NCBI GenBank assembly: GCA_019155185.1
Contig: CM032815.1
Location: 14,206,903 to 14,270,902, forward strand
Source of the DNA: Beaufortia kweichowensis
Lineage: Eukaryota; Chordata; Actinopteri; Cypriniformes; Gastromyzontidae
Reading direction: 5' to 3'
Length of the DNA: 64,000 bases
Numbering within the stretch: position 1 is the first letter of the stretch; every line of letters starts with the position of its first letter. Of this stretch, positions 13,080 to 26,639 are shown in pieces. Under the pieces are notes generated by a model that did not search any database, was not told the origin of the DNA, and saw only the letters and a list, made by a program, of their open reading frames with translations. Position numbers and translations under genes: made by a program.

Positions 13080-14105
13080 CTGGCTAGCTAACAGGCTAAC
13101 AATTAGCATGTAGTGCCAAACTTGACCATCAGTTTTTTGTTTAAAAACCCCTTAAACCATTAAAACTAATATTATCCAGAGTATATGGATTCATAAAAAA
13201 AGCCTTTTGTGAATCCTTAAACAGATATGTGCTTATAAACAGACGAGTCAATGTTTTGGTAAGAAATAAATTCTGTGATCATTTATATTTCAAGTTTTGA
13301 GTTTTGAGCCCAAACTAATAAATGAATTAAACATTTTTAACAAGATGTAATTTATTTTCAATACCTTGATTAAGTTAACTCGATAAACACTGGGGTGTTT
13401 ATGATTGTATAGATGGATAAATCGACATCTGTCTCTGCAGCTGGAGTGTCAGAAGTTTTTCTACAGTTACACTATAACAGCTGGACCATCCCACATCTGA
13501 TGCTGCTGGAGTGTCACATCTACAGCAATCCTGCCATAACACTCATTCACTATGTAGATGACATGTGTACTGTTATTATAGTTATGCATATGAAGAAACT
13601 TCAGACACATTTATGTGATGTTTTATTAACAAATCTTAGGGATGAGCATGAGCAGATAATCATCATCAGTAATCACATCGTCTGCCCCATCAGCACAAGA
13701 GAGAAGCCCTTTAAATAATCAAAGCAGTCTTACCTTCATTCTCTCTAGTCTTTCAGCATTGGATTATTCCAGGTCAACAACTCCTTCAACAGCCGGATTC
13801 TCCGGCGGCCCGCAGGACACCGTTACCCGAGCCTGCAGCTGCTGCACGAGGCCGCAGTCGCTCATACCTCCAGACGCCGAGGCTCTCCATCTCCTTCACC
13901 TTCCAGGCGTCAGCCTCCTTCTCTTGCGTCCTCCTAGAGTGCTCCTTAAATATCCGCAATGCTCCAGGAAAGAGACACGACTGAAGACAGCCATCTGATA
14001 ACCGCATGCATTATCTCTTAAAATAGTGTTATGTTCATCTTAATTGACTTAAGTAACAATATGTCAAGCTTGGCACTGTTAGTTAGTTAGCCTGTTTTGA
14101 TTAAC
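13080..14105. mobile_element. Putative non-autonomous DNA element with inverted ends
   Basis: The left end AACAGGCTAACAATTAGCAT...AGTGCCAAACTTGACCAT is mirrored by the right end ATGTCAAGCTTGGCACTGTT...AGTTAGCCTGTTTT. Interior sequence at 13615-13770 recurs at 29845-29995 (TTTTATTAACAAAT; TCTTTCAGCA), showing a dispersed family. No transposase is seen. Confidence 0.55.
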
Positions 14106-14107
14106 CA

Positions 14108-14580
14108 GAGGTGGACAGTAATGAAGCACATTTACTTACGTACTGTACTTAAGTACACTTTTTGAGTATCTGTACTTTACTTGAGTATTGGTTTTTCAGG
14201 AAACTCGAGACTTTTACTTCACTACATTTGAAAGACAAATATCCTACTTTTTACTTCACTACTTTTTATCAAGGTCCCCAAGCAGAAAGTAATTGCTATG
14301 CACAGGACATATTATGCATGTCAATGAAAAGAACATGTACCATAATATCAGCAAAAGCAGAGAAGCTGCGCTATCAAGGCTTTCATCCCCACAAGCCGTT
14401 AACTTTCTCAGCTTTCTCATCACCGAATCCACCCACAGCAGATCATCTCCACCTCAATCATCCCAGCCGCAGGAGCCTTTATCCGCCGCAGTCCCTGCCG
14501 AGCTCGGAGCTCTCTCCATGAACAGCACACCAATCCTCCTGCTTTACTATCTGCAAAGGCAAACTCATGAAACATATATT
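14108..14580 (+). mobile_element. hAT-like non-autonomous fragment with Ser/Pro-rich interior
   Basis: Starts CCAGAGGTGGACAGTAATGA and runs through the widespread TACTTAAGTAC / TACTTTACTTGAGTA stretch. Its later part (CTATCTGCAAAGGCAAACTC) recurs near 16260. The CTCAAGTAAAAGTAC core resembles the unit of the 36-bp minisatellite at 46.7-48.4 kb. Confidence 0.5.
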
Positions 14581-14599
14581 AGAAATATTTTAATAAATA

Positions 14600-16928
14600 C
14601 AAATTCACAAACATTGTTTTAAAGATCTGTAAGCCGTGTTTTCTGCTTTGTAATCAATGTGACATACTGTATGTATTTGCTTTGAATGTTTTGTGATTAT
14701 TATTGATTGTGACTGTGTGCTGTAAGATGTTTATTAACATCATTGTCCCAAAGAAACAGTTTTGTTGTGTTATTGGGTTTGATTTATAAAAAGAGTAATC
14801 TTGACATGGCAAAGATAAATTCAGATGTCTATAAAACTTAAATAACTTTTTTATCAAGACATTGAAACACTGTACTATAATGTTTAATGTTAACAGTCGG
14901 TAACTACATAACATTAACTAGCAATATTTTTACAGCATTTAATAATCTTAATGTTCTTTTTTACACATTCACATATTTACATCAAAACATTAGTTAATAC
15001 ACAAATAAATAACATATATGAACAATGAATTTTTATATAAATCAGCAAAGATCAATAAATACTTTAAAAACATGATTCAGCATGTGATGAGATGATGTGA
15101 AATATCTTCTTAAAATCATAAACTGGCGTAAGAAAAAATTAGGGCTTGTATGAGGACTCACTACTGCTAATACAACATAATGCATTACAGATAAATAAAT
15201 AGAATACATTTAAAATAATCCTTTTTTATTTCTTATGAAAAAAATAGACTTATAACTATTTACATTTACATTTAGGCATTTAACTGACGCTTTTATCCAA
15301 AGCGACTTACAAATATTAGGAGACAATGAAGCAACACATCAAAAGCAACAATAGTGTGAAGAAGTGCTTTGTTTAACTATACAGTTAAACAAAAACAAGA
15401 AATGCATGTACAAAAGTTGCTTCTACACAAATATAATATAATGTACGCTGATATACAGAAGATGTGTTACTGTATGTGTATTTCCACGTTCAGGAGGTGA
15501 ATGAGGTCCGGCTGTTCATCTAAACTGAAAGTAGATTTGGTTTGAACCAAATTAAATGAGACCTTTTTGACCAGCAATTGAATATAGAATATAGTTTCTG
15601 TTCATTTATGGAGCTACACGTGTTCTCTCCCATTCAAGCAGCAGTTGTGTTATGCCACGGTCGAAACTTTTGGAATGCAAAACTTCTAAGCAGACCTCTG
15701 CGTATATGGCCAGCAACCAATAAAAAACGTTTTTTATTCACACATCTTGGGTTTCAACGTTTTTCTTATCTCAAAGATGTATTGTACAAAACAGTGCAAT
15801 AATATTATTATTATTATTATTATTAGCTGTTTTTATTATAGCTATTATTATGCAAACTCGCAGTCCAGCGTTCAGCAAACTTGACCTCTGAAACGCAACA
15901 AAATGTGAAATGTTTACGCAGGGGTTTGAGTTTCTGGTGTCATCACATTCTCATGCACATGAATGGATGATTATGTGTGTGTCAATCAGCTCTCTTGTTC
16001 AGTGGTCAGAGAACTGATCAGAGACTCTCTCAGAGACAAAATTCCTTTCAGTGCACTCAAACATTCATTCCCTAAAAATTCCCACAATGCAACACAAAAC
16101 CCATCGATGCTCCCTATATGTTCCCTTGTCAGAAGTTACGCCAAAAAAATGTGGATGAGTTTTTAGATTGGCTTTTTATAGTTTTTGATCTGATTTATTA
16201 TGACAAACTTACAATTGATTAGGAACAAAAGTGATGAAATACGCACACCACTCACTTTATTATCTGCAAAGGCGAACTCGTGAAATATATTTATAAAAGA
16301 AATCAATTATACCCATTTTCATGTGATCTACTGTAGTTTTCACGTGAAATATTGGGTGGTTGTAACTGATGGCTTTAAATACAAACACACAAATTACACG
16401 TCTGCTGTGACGTGTGTTCTGGAGTGGGTTTAGATGACAGTAATGTCGAGTGGATCACTGTTGTTTCATACAGCACAACTATCTGAGGTATCATTCTGAT
16501 TCTGCTGTGTTTACATGGCAGGATGAATGGGCGACAGGAGGGTACACGTTGCAAGACTTTACGGTAGGAAAAATCAGATCTGGTTTACAAACTGCGCTTC
16601 ACAACCAAACGCATGAAGTTTATGATACAAAAGGTCTGTGTGCTGATTTGCAGTGAGAGGGCGAAAAAGAAAGAAAGATTATGGAGGAGAAAATGGTTGG
16701 GCAGACGATAGATATTGTGGTCTATAACTTCGCTCCTGTATCTCTCTCTCTCACTGGCTGTAGGTCATCATCAGAACTCATTTCACACAGCATGGTTCTC
16801 TCAGATCGTGTCTTTGAAAATTCACACTCGTGTGAACGAGCATCCATTTGCCTCAGATTTTGCAAAGCCTGTAGAGGAGTGATAATCTGGGCTAAAATCA
16901 TGCGGTGTGACTCATGATCTTGACTCCA
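14600..16928. other. Spacer between chsy3 and minar2
   Basis: Apart from the LINE-2 tail (15255-15410), an (ATT)n at about 15803-15825 and a repeat of the 14.5-kb element end near 16260, nothing is recognised. The minar2 3' UTR should start at 16928. Confidence 0.5.
15255..15410 (-). mobile_element. LINE-2-type 3' tail copy
   Basis: Shares CATTTAGGCATTTAACTGAC, TTTTATCCAAAGCGACTTAC and TAGGAGACAATGAAGCAACA with the tail of the 34-kb LINE-2. No coding part is attached. Confidence 0.75.
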
Positions 16929-19185
16929 TCAGTCTTTAGACTGTGTTACCACAATTGGCACAGTAATAATGATCACAACAGCACAAACTGACAGAAAGAT
17001 GGATACTAATATCTTACAAATCCTCTTTCTTCTCACTTCAGCTTCTTTCTTCTTAAGCAGTGAATCGTAGCCGGGGGTGTAGAGGTCTTCCAGCCAGAAG
17101 TTCAGCTCTCTTGGGTCTTCCTGAAAGATCAGACAATCAGCGAGACACAAAATGCACATTTCACTCCTTCTATTCCTCTCAGAGCAGTATATGGAAGTAT
17201 ATAACACAACCTTTTCTTATATCAGTGCATGTCACTGTTAAAACATCTTGTATAATATAATATAATGAAAAATAAGGTTGATCGTTTTTAAATGGACATT
17301 AAAAAGAAACACCCAGCAACAGAGATAAACTGGACCGTACAGAAGCGTCTAGCGTACCGTGGCAGAAAGTTTCAATTTGACTTTCTTCTTTGATATGTGT
17401 GTTAATGAGGAGGCTGTAGGTGGTGCGTGACGCTGCGTCTGAGAGGACGTGAGGTCTGTGGCCAATGAAATGACAGCAATATAAGAAAGCACAAGAATGC
17501 TGCTGTGTGTAACTGAAACTATGACGTAAAAGACTCGTGTAACACTGTAACATCTATAGTCTATACTAGGATACATACTGTTTATATTCCAGTCTGTCAA
17601 ACTTCTATAACATTTGCATTGCTCCGGCGGGAGACAAGCCCATCATCTCATCCCATGGGTAGAAGCTCAAGAGCAGGTAAAGGTGGACTGCTGTCTGAAG
17701 ATCACACTGTGTTTTGTATCAGTATTACTTGAGCAGATGTACATTAGTTGTTTTGTTCAGTAATCTTAATAAAATACTCTTCAGTGCAGCAACAATAACG
17801 CGTCTGTCTTTATTCATGTGACACCTTCAACACGTGACAGGTTTCTTCTTTTCACTTGTATATGTACTCAACACCCCGGCTATCTTAAGCAATAGCACAA
17901 TAAATGGATATCATCCCATCGGTAACCCGGTTTACAATCGGTGAACGATTATATGGATCACATGACGATAATAACATGGTGGATGTTGGAAACATACTGA
18001 ATCTAATGAATGTGTACAGTTAGAGTATGTGTGTTAATACCTTCATGTAGTCTGCCAGCTGGCCGTGTGCAGTGTGTCTGTCATATTCCTGAATGGTCCA
18101 CGAGGGTTTGGATTTGTTGTTCTCCTCTGTGTGGATGATGCTGATGTTTGCATACAGAGGGTTCTGCTTGATCTTTGGTTTCAGAGTTTGTGGAGTGATG
18201 TGTTTTTCCAGATCTCTATCTCTAAACACATCACTGTTATCTGCTGACGGCTTATCTTGATGAGCACTCTCTCGTCCCTACACGACACAGAGACACTCAA
18301 CTGAGATGTCAAGCATTCTGATAAACGTCAAACATGTTAAACGATATCTGTTTTTTATCTGTCTTTAGAAACACATCGCCTGATTTAGTCTTGTGAAAAG
18401 AACTGGTACTTCAGTGGAAAGTCGGTGCTAAGAAATGAAAAAGCTGACGGTTCTAAATTTTCCTAAGACCTGGTACCATTTTTTCTTGGTAAAATTGAAA
18501 TGGTTTTCTGTAAAATGAGTTCATTTCTATCAATTTATTTCAATGTATGTGAGTAGTGCGCTGTTTTAAATTCTGTAAAATATCTCAAATACGCTGCAGA
18601 GCTGAAGAGGTTTTAAAACATCACACCATCCACCTGAACTGACTCTACACATGACAAAGATGATTTTTACTGCAGTCATATAAACTCACATTAGTGTAAA
18701 GACACACACATTGTAATATAAATGTTATTGCTCTCATTCACCGTGCACATCTGTCATGCAGTATAGATGATTGACAGGCGCTAATGTTCGTCTTAACAAC
18801 ATCATGTGTAGCTGGTTTTCCACACATGGCTGTTGGCCTAGTTTTTGTTCAATATGACATATTATGTCACATCAACTGACAGCTAGGGATGTGTATTGTT
18901 AGGATTTTAATGGTATTACAAATGAAGTATTCCCTTTAAAAACATCTATTCAGTCGAGTAACGCCTGTATCTGAGAAAGAAAACTCATTCTTCAGTGTGA
19001 AATCATCTGGGGGAAGGAGCAGATGCAGATCTTACCTGTAAATACATGCGGTTGTGCCATTGCCTCTGTCGGGACAGCGCAGCACCCATCTGAAACATAC
19101 CATGAGTAACTGGTACCATCCCCACATCCAGCTGCAGGAATTTCTCTGGATGATTGTTGTTCGGCAGGACTGTTACGTCCATCAT
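16929..19185 (-). CDS. minar2: Major intrinsically disordered Notch2-binding receptor 1-like (MINAR2), 3 exons
   Basis: Small single-pass membrane protein, about 192 aa (human about 190). Known work on the family ties it to cholesterol-rich membranes, inner-ear hair-cell function and deafness. Exons: 19036-19185, 18041-18277, 16929-17120, all with GT-AG borders and phase 0; their sum (579 nt) is a clean multiple of three. Exon 1 encodes the family signature VLPNNNHPEKFLQLDV. Exon 2 carries KQNPLYANISI and KPSWTIQEYDRHT. Exon 3 carries ELNFWLEDLYTPGYDSLLKK and then a C-terminal hydrophobic helix (ILVSIFLSVCAVVIIITVP). Two ATGs lie in tandem (19185 and 19182); the second matches the usual MD start. 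It lies between chsy3 and isoc1 in the same orientation, as expected from vertebrate synteny except for the missing adamts19. Confidence 0.93.
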
Positions 19186-20109
19186 CTAACTTGTGTTAGT
19201 CTTTTGTGAGTGTGATCTCAGCGTGAGAGTTTATTTATTCATGAAGACACGGCTCACTGTAACTCTATCTGACACACATAATACTGAATAATGTTATATC
19301 ACCTGCCGCGCGTGCACGTGGATAGATCATTAAAAGCCATCTTAAAGCATTCAGAATGGGATGTTAATCATCCGTTTTTAGTCTTAAATGTGTTTTTACA
19401 CTGAACTTGAAAAAAAACCACAGACTGAAGAGGTGTTCTTATACACACTTTATGAAAATCAAGCGCTTTGTTTTGTTTCATTTTTTATATTCCGTATTAT
19501 AGTACAATACAATATTACACAATAATATTTTGTAAATAATATTAAGACTATTAGCAACACTTAAGCACTTGCAGTTGAGGGATTATTAAGCTATTAGCAA
19601 CACATGTCAGTTGGGGTTTTGCAGCTGTAATCTTTATGTCAGGGTTTTAAAGCTGCTTTAATACATGTGAACTTTATGAGAAAGTGCTTTACAAATAAAA
19701 TTGAATAGAACAGAAATGACATCAGTAGAGGACTTGACTGCATCTGTTTGCCTATGAATGACGGATAAGAGAAGAGCTTGAATGCATACAGTATTAAGAG
19801 TAATTAGATTCTTTTATTGCAACTGATCAAATTAATGATAGATTAATTCTGACCAAATATCTACCAATATAGTTTTTGCTGGGCAGAAGCAGACCACAGA
19901 GGAGTCTTCTGTTTAAACACACACTGTATAACAGCAATGATCTCCGGTTTTCTTTCTGTTTATTCGTGAAACTGATCTTCTCACGGGACCAGCTGTTGCT
20001 CACATTTGTTTTATTATAATATAGAGATACTTTAAAGCGTTTACACAGAATGAGTTTTGTCTCCTGCAGTATGTGAACCTGCTCCATGTGTGTATGATGT
20101 TCATATGCT

Positions 20110-21169
<1,060 letters not shown>

Positions 21170-21179
21170 TAAGGTATAA

Positions 21180-22400
21180 ACTGAAATGAACTGAAAGAGT
21201 ACACTAATGCCAAGGTCTCTAGAAAGAGGTTTGGTAAGTGATATTTACGTTCACGTGAGCTGAGGGTGGCGACGTCTTCCACTGGTGAGGCTGGGCCTTG
21301 TTGCAGTCGAGAAGGAGTCTGAACTGTTCAACAGCCTTGAACACCGGCGGCTGTGGGATGCTAATCTCCTGAGCACCAAAGGGTCCTGGCGATCTGGAAG
21401 GCCCAGCTGGTGCGGATGAATCTGGTACCAGATGAAGGTAAGTAAGGTTGCCCTCCTGGGCTTAACCTTGTTGTAGACGTTTGTGATTGCCTTTCTGGAC
21501 AGCAGACTCTGAACGTGGTTTTTCTATTTCAGTCCTTGCGGGGAGACTCAGAACTGGTGTTGCTGTTATGCTTCCTAGCACATAGGCTGGAAACCCAGAA
21601 CAAAGAATTTATGTTGAAAGGGTACTTTTATCCCCTTTCAGATAAGTGGGAGATTGCATTTTGGTGCTTGTCCCTTGCAGGGCTGTGATTGGCTGATGAT
21701 AGTGCTTGTGTTGTGAACATATTTGCATAGAGTAAAGCACAGCATTAAAACTGTGTCTTCACTGTTTTACCTATGCAATTCTCACTTCCCAAACCACTTT
21801 CAAAATCCCTTTGGCTTTGTTCTGAATACAAAGAGTATAAACATGACAAAAAGATGTTAAACTATCATGCATGAATTCATTCATATGTGAATAGCATTTG
21901 TAAAACTTTCGTATTTAACACAAAAGACTTTTACAAAGTATGTTCTCAAAGAGTACAGAATGAATATGTGATATGTCCAATATGTTTGTGTCCATTTTTA
22001 TAAATTAAGGAATGTAGAGATGTGTCCTTTGTTTTAGCCAAAGCTGCCACATGGCCGGTTAATTACCCGCCACATGTGGAGGTCCTGAGGAGTTTTATGG
22101 CCAGGCTGGCCTGGATCTTTGGGTGAGGGTTTTAGTTTGATGATAAGGCTGCCCTATAGAGGGTGTCTGGCAGTTTCTCTGGTAGCCTTATCTGATGACA
22201 CTGGTCCTTAGTTTACATTAAAGAGGGACACTGCTTGTAAAGTTGGGACCTGAAATGCCTTCTGGAGTGCTGTTCACTACACTTCATTCTTAAAAATCTC
22301 CTTCCACTCATTAACTTACTTTTAATCATTCACAATGTTCTGCTGTGTGAAGAATCTGGTGATTGTGTGTAAGTATGATTTAGAAAGGATAATCATCTGA
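21180..22400. other. Unassigned segment next to the (AC)n tract
   Basis: Less AT-rich than its surroundings, with stretches such as GAGGCTGGGCCTTGTTGCAG and CCAGGCTGGCCTGGATCTTT. No frame, LTR border or domain could be supported. It may be an old LTR or ERV-derived piece. Confidence 0.3.
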
Positions 22401-22904
22401 TTTCAACAGCAGAAAAAAAAATGATGATGATGAGGATGCAGGGCCGATTTTAAGTTTTTAATATTAGTGTGTAATTAAAAAAATACAAATTAAAAACTGT
22501 AATGTCAATTCCAAAATATTGAACATCATGTTTTATACTTACATAAATCACATGGACATCAACAATACAAATCTATTTACTCTAAGGATAATAAATTGAA
22601 GGCTTATTTACTTAAAGAAAATATAAGCACATGATGTTTAATTCAAACTGCATTTCCATCTAATGTCACATCCACAATGTTTTCACTTAAAAACACATTT
22701 TTTCTAATGAACATAATGTGACAAAACATGATATGATTTTTAAAGTATGCCTTTATGGGTAAGAACTCGCTGGGGATGAACACTTTTTATAGTGGACAGG
22801 AAAGCGTCTTGAATTACTCCCACAACACATTTATAATAAAGAACTACACAGATGTCATGACAATCTATCAGTTAACGAACACAACTCTGACATTCAGTGT
22901 GTGA

Positions 22905-23296
22905 TCAGACTTTAGACAGCAGGCCTGACTCTGGAGCGCTGGCTTTAATGATGTTCTGGATCTCTTTAAATTTGGGATGTTCTTTATCAGCCACGAGCTG
23001 CAGGAGGACAGATTCACTGGTGGTGATGATGATACCAGTACGTGCCAGACGCTGAATAACACAAACACAACAGAGACACAACCCTTCATCAGCTCATTCC
23101 TTTACAAATCATTATACAGCAGAGCGCAAAAAAACACAGCTAAATACTTTCATCAAGACACGTCTATTCCTCTTTATTTTCAAACTGACTGACTGCAGCT
23201 GTGACGCGTCAGAGGAGAAATGACCCTCCAAGTGAGTCTCCATATATATATATATACATTCATTAATGGAGTTTGGGTTCTCTCAAGGGTTTTTCT

Positions 23297-23337
<41 letters not shown>

Positions 23338-25922
23338 TTAATGGAGTTTGGGTTCTCTCAAGGGTTTTTCTCCATATATATATATATATACATTCATTAA
23401 TGGAGTTTCCATATATTTATATATATATATATATATATATATAGATTCATTAATGGAGTTTGGGTTCTCTCAAGGGTTTTTCTCCATATATATATATATA
23501 TATATATATACATTCATTAATGGAGTTTGGGTTCAGTGTTGGAGTGTCAATAGGAGACTGAGCTGATATTAGATATTAGATATTAAATGATCTTTTATAT
23601 TTTCCTGCTTGTCATTCTGTTTATTCTGCTGTAAAGCTGCTTTGAAACAGTGTATCATTGTTAAAGCGCTATACAAATAAACTTGAACTTTATTTTATTT
23701 TTCGAATCTCAGTTTTGGTCATTTGCTGGTGCTGTCACATATGATTTATTTATTGTGATTTTAAGGTGCTTAACAATGTTTAAATAGTGTCACATAAATA
23801 AAATGATGCAACAATGAATCATAACCCCTGTGTCATAACGTTATTCCCAATATATAGTTTTATAATAAAGATAAAATAGCCATGGCATTGAAAGCAACAG
23901 AGCACCCCGCACATCAAAAGATGACACCAAAGGGTTTCCTTGCGCTTCAAAAACATGTGGCGAGTCGGGAGTGAGAACGTGTTGCTGAAAAATGGTCAAA
24001 TATTTATTTCTGAGTCTTAGACTTTCAATCCCAATATAGTTTGTCATGATTACATTAGAATTCAACTATGAAAAATGAAACTGTTCTAAACAAAAGAAAT
24101 AATCATATGTGAATAATAATGTTATACACAGTTTAGGGAAAATCAATATCTAAACCAGCCTTATGAATGATAACTTGATTGTTAGCTCAATAATTTACAT
24201 TTATGAAGACAGATCTTGTATAAGATTGAACATCAATGAAAATACATTATCTTTAAAGATGATATTATATATTATATTATTATTCCGTGTGATAGACATG
24301 ATGATGACAGTCAGCTGAAACACACACGGCCAGCTGTGCATTAAAGGATTTTAATGTATGACATGGAGTCAGTCTAATTAAACTCTTTTAACAGTGGATT
24401 ATCACAGTAACGTTACGGTCAACGTTACGGTTACGGATAAATCAGTTATTCAACTAGAATTGTTCTTCATACCTCTAGTGCAAACATTCGGTCCATCATA
24501 CTTCTGGAGGACGTGGCATCAGCAACAATGTGCACTTCAAATCCTCTTCCTATGAGATCCAGGGCCGTCTGCTGAATGCACACGTGTGTCTACACCAGAG
24601 AAAACACTCGCCGTCACATTTCAATATCATCACAGGTGCATCTGATCCGTCGATCTCGATAACTGCTCGTCATTTCTGACCTCAACACCGAAGAGCACAA
24701 CACTGCGCACTCCTGGAAGCTCAGCGAGAGCGGCCTCCACCTCAGGAAGAACCATGGAGAACTTTGTTTTGGGGAAAACCAGTTTAGTCCCAGTCAGATC
24801 CAGTTCCTGCACTGTACTGCCCAGACCTTTAGGGTACTGCTCTGACACCAGCACAGGAATACCCAGAATACGAGCCCCCTGCAGCTGCACACACACACAC
24901 ACACACGCACGCACGCACGCACGACGCCACGCACACACACACACACACACACTGTATATGTAAGCAGCACTGACACATTACTGTCATGTAAATGATGATA
25001 TGTGTTACCAGTCTCTGTCCCACACTGATGATGTCACCAAAGTATTTGATGGCGGGTCTGAATCTCTCCTGCATGTCACAGCAGAAGAACACTGTGGTGG
25101 ATGCTGCCAGGTTTCCCAGCGGACTCATCTAGACACATGACATCATAAACACGCATGACATCACAAGTATAATCATGATGATGATGATGATGTACACGAG
25201 ATCAGCTGCTGATCTTAATCTCCACACACACAATTTATTACTGTAGATTAAATTCAATAGATTTAACGGAGAACTGAACCAAATTAATCCAACAATATAT
25301 ATATATATTTCAAAGTCATTTCAAACACTGAAATATACAGAAAATATACAGTCTTTAAGAAAATGAGGGTGTTGACATGTACATAAAATAACCACAAACA
25401 ATCATTCATATCATGAGCTCAAAGTCAACATACTGATTTATAACATTTATCCAAATACAAATACAACTCGTTCATCTATAAGAGAATCGGAGGGATTCAT
25501 CATTGTGAACACTGTACTGCAGTTTCTCTGTTGATTATTTATTGCACACATGACACGACACTGAAAGAGAAAGTGAAACATGAATCGGATGTAAGTCACA
25601 CACAGTTCGACATCAGATGATTCTGAAGAGAGAGAGTCTTACATGCATCTGCAGAGGCACTAATCTCAGACGACACTTCTCTGACACTGTGAAGCCCTTC
25701 ACTAAATCTGTGTACTGACCCCATTCAGCCGAGAAACACTGAATGACGAACTCACGCTGAACGTCGATCTGATGACCGTAAAGAGACAGAAACTTCTGGA
25801 GCAGAACCTCAGAACCAGAACCCACGGGCACAGATGATGGCCGTGAGAACACGGAAAAAGAGAACAACACAGAGACATGATCACCGCCACCGCCACCGCC
25901 TGCTGTTCTGCGACTCCGCCAT
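22905..25922 (-). CDS. isoc1: Isochorismatase domain-containing protein 1 (5 exons)
   Basis: Cysteine-hydrolase-fold protein of the isochorismatase family; the vertebrate substrate is not settled. Exons: 25643-25922, 25009-25128, 24681-24884, 24473-24589, 22905-23051, all GT-AG. The candidate catalytic triad is visible: Asp in FFCCDMQERF (exon 2), Lys in VFPKTKFSM (exon 3) and Cys in THVCIQQTAL (exon 4). The C-terminus is SGLLSKV. From the ATG at 25922 (MAESQNSRR...) the frame runs into a stop, and the conserved VLFSFSVFSRPSSVP lies one base out of frame after a Gly codon run. This points to a one-base insertion, or two-base loss, between about 25885 and 25919, or to another start. Corrected length is about 288 aa, against 298 in human. 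Intron 2 is only 124 nt and ends in a (TG)n tract. Confidence 0.92.
23239..23690 (+). repeat. (TA)n-bearing minisatellite and dispersed element end, second copy
   Basis: Four to five units of TTCATTAATGGAGTTTGGGT plus CTCAAGGGTTTTTCTCC with (TA)7-20 spacers, followed by the shared tail ending AGCGCTATACAAATAAACTT. It is in intron 4 of isoc1. A decayed relative of the tail is near 19640-19700. Confidence 0.85.
24885..24952 (-). repeat. (TG)n tract forming the isoc1 intron 2 acceptor
   Basis: On the gene strand the 124-nt intron 2 ends in TG and TGCG repeats right up to the CAG acceptor, replacing the usual pyrimidine tract. Confidence 0.85.
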
Positions 25923-25931
25923 CTTGAGATT
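25920..25931 (-). promoter_or_regulatory. YY1-like motif over the isoc1 start codon
   Basis: On the minus strand the start context reads CTCAAGATGGCGG, which fits the YY1 consensus AANATGGCGG. YY1 sites placed just inside transcription or translation starts are typical of TATA-less housekeeping promoters. Binding is inferred from the motif alone. The upstream tandem repeat carries degenerate copies of the same stretch. Confidence 0.4.
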
Positions 25932-26170
25932 CACTCACTGAATCACTGAATCATTCGCCATCATGAGATTCACTCACTGAATCACTGAATCACTCGCCAT
26001 CATGAGATTCACTCACTGAATCACTGAATCACTCGCCATCATGAGATTCACTCACTGAATCACTAAATCACTCGCCATCTTGAGATTCACTCACTGAATC
26101 ACTGAATCACTCGCCATCATGAGATTCACTCACTGAATCACTGAATCATTCGCCATCATTAGATTCACTC
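25921..26170. repeat. 39-bp minisatellite upstream of isoc1 (6+ copies)
   Basis: Six near-perfect 39-bp units (25921-26154) plus a partial seventh. Each contains GATTCACTCACTGAATCACT and ends in CGCC followed by ATCATGAG or ATCTTGAG. The unit nearest the gene includes the isoc1 start codon, so the array appears to have grown from the gene's own 5' end. Reverse-strand units repeat ATGATGGCGA, giving a series of upstream ATGs if they are transcribed. Confidence 0.95.
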
Positions 26171-26442
26171 TGGTGGCCTGAATTTTCTTTTACTTTGTAA
26201 TTATAATGTTTCTAAGATCCCTGTCAAACTTTCTCATTTCTCTTGGCCTGGTCCCTCATATACAAACACAACTTTTCTCCACACAAATATTACTTATGGA
26301 ACAATAAGGATATTCTTTACAAGAATAAATCACTTTTCTTCAAGGACTGGTTCAAAAACAATCTTCTTTTTTGTCTTTTATTTTTTTATTGTATTGTCTT
26401 AATTGTCTGGTTGTTGTACTGTTTAATAAAAAATAATAAAAA
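26171..26442 (+). mobile_element. LINE-like 3' fragment with A-rich tail inside the minisatellite
   Basis: This non-repetitive segment splits the minisatellite. Its plus-strand translation includes YYLWNNKDILYKNKSLFFKD, which resembles the C-terminal part of L1/Tx1-type ORF2 proteins. It ends in an A-rich tail (AATAAAAAATAATAAAAAA) directly abutting the next repeat unit. Target-site duplications cannot be resolved because both flanks are the same repeat. Confidence 0.5.
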
Positions 26443-26618
26443 ATCTTGAGATTCACTCACTGATCTGAATCACTGAATCATTCGCCATCATGAGATTCAC
26501 TCACTGATCTGAATCACTGAATCATTCGCCATCATGAGATTCACTCACTGATCTGAATCACTGAATCATTCGCCATCATGAGATTCACTCACTGATCTGA
26601 ATCACTGAATCATTCGCC
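26443..26618. repeat. 44-bp minisatellite, second block (4 copies)
   Basis: Four tandem 44-bp units, related to the 39-bp block but with an extra ATCTG insertion (ACTGATCTGAATCACTG) in every copy. The shared insertion shows that this block expanded separately after it diverged from the first. Confidence 0.95.
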
Positions 26619-26639
26619 ATTAAAACTATTGAAAGTGGG

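Noticed and set aside
13786..14007. Minus-strand frame of 73 codons (MRLSDGCLQSC...)
   Set aside because: Lies inside a dispersed element with inverted ends, with no domain or splice support.
25921..26618. Evenly spaced repeats that might suggest a CRISPR array
   Set aside because: The units are directly tandem with no unique spacers and lie in a eukaryotic promoter region.
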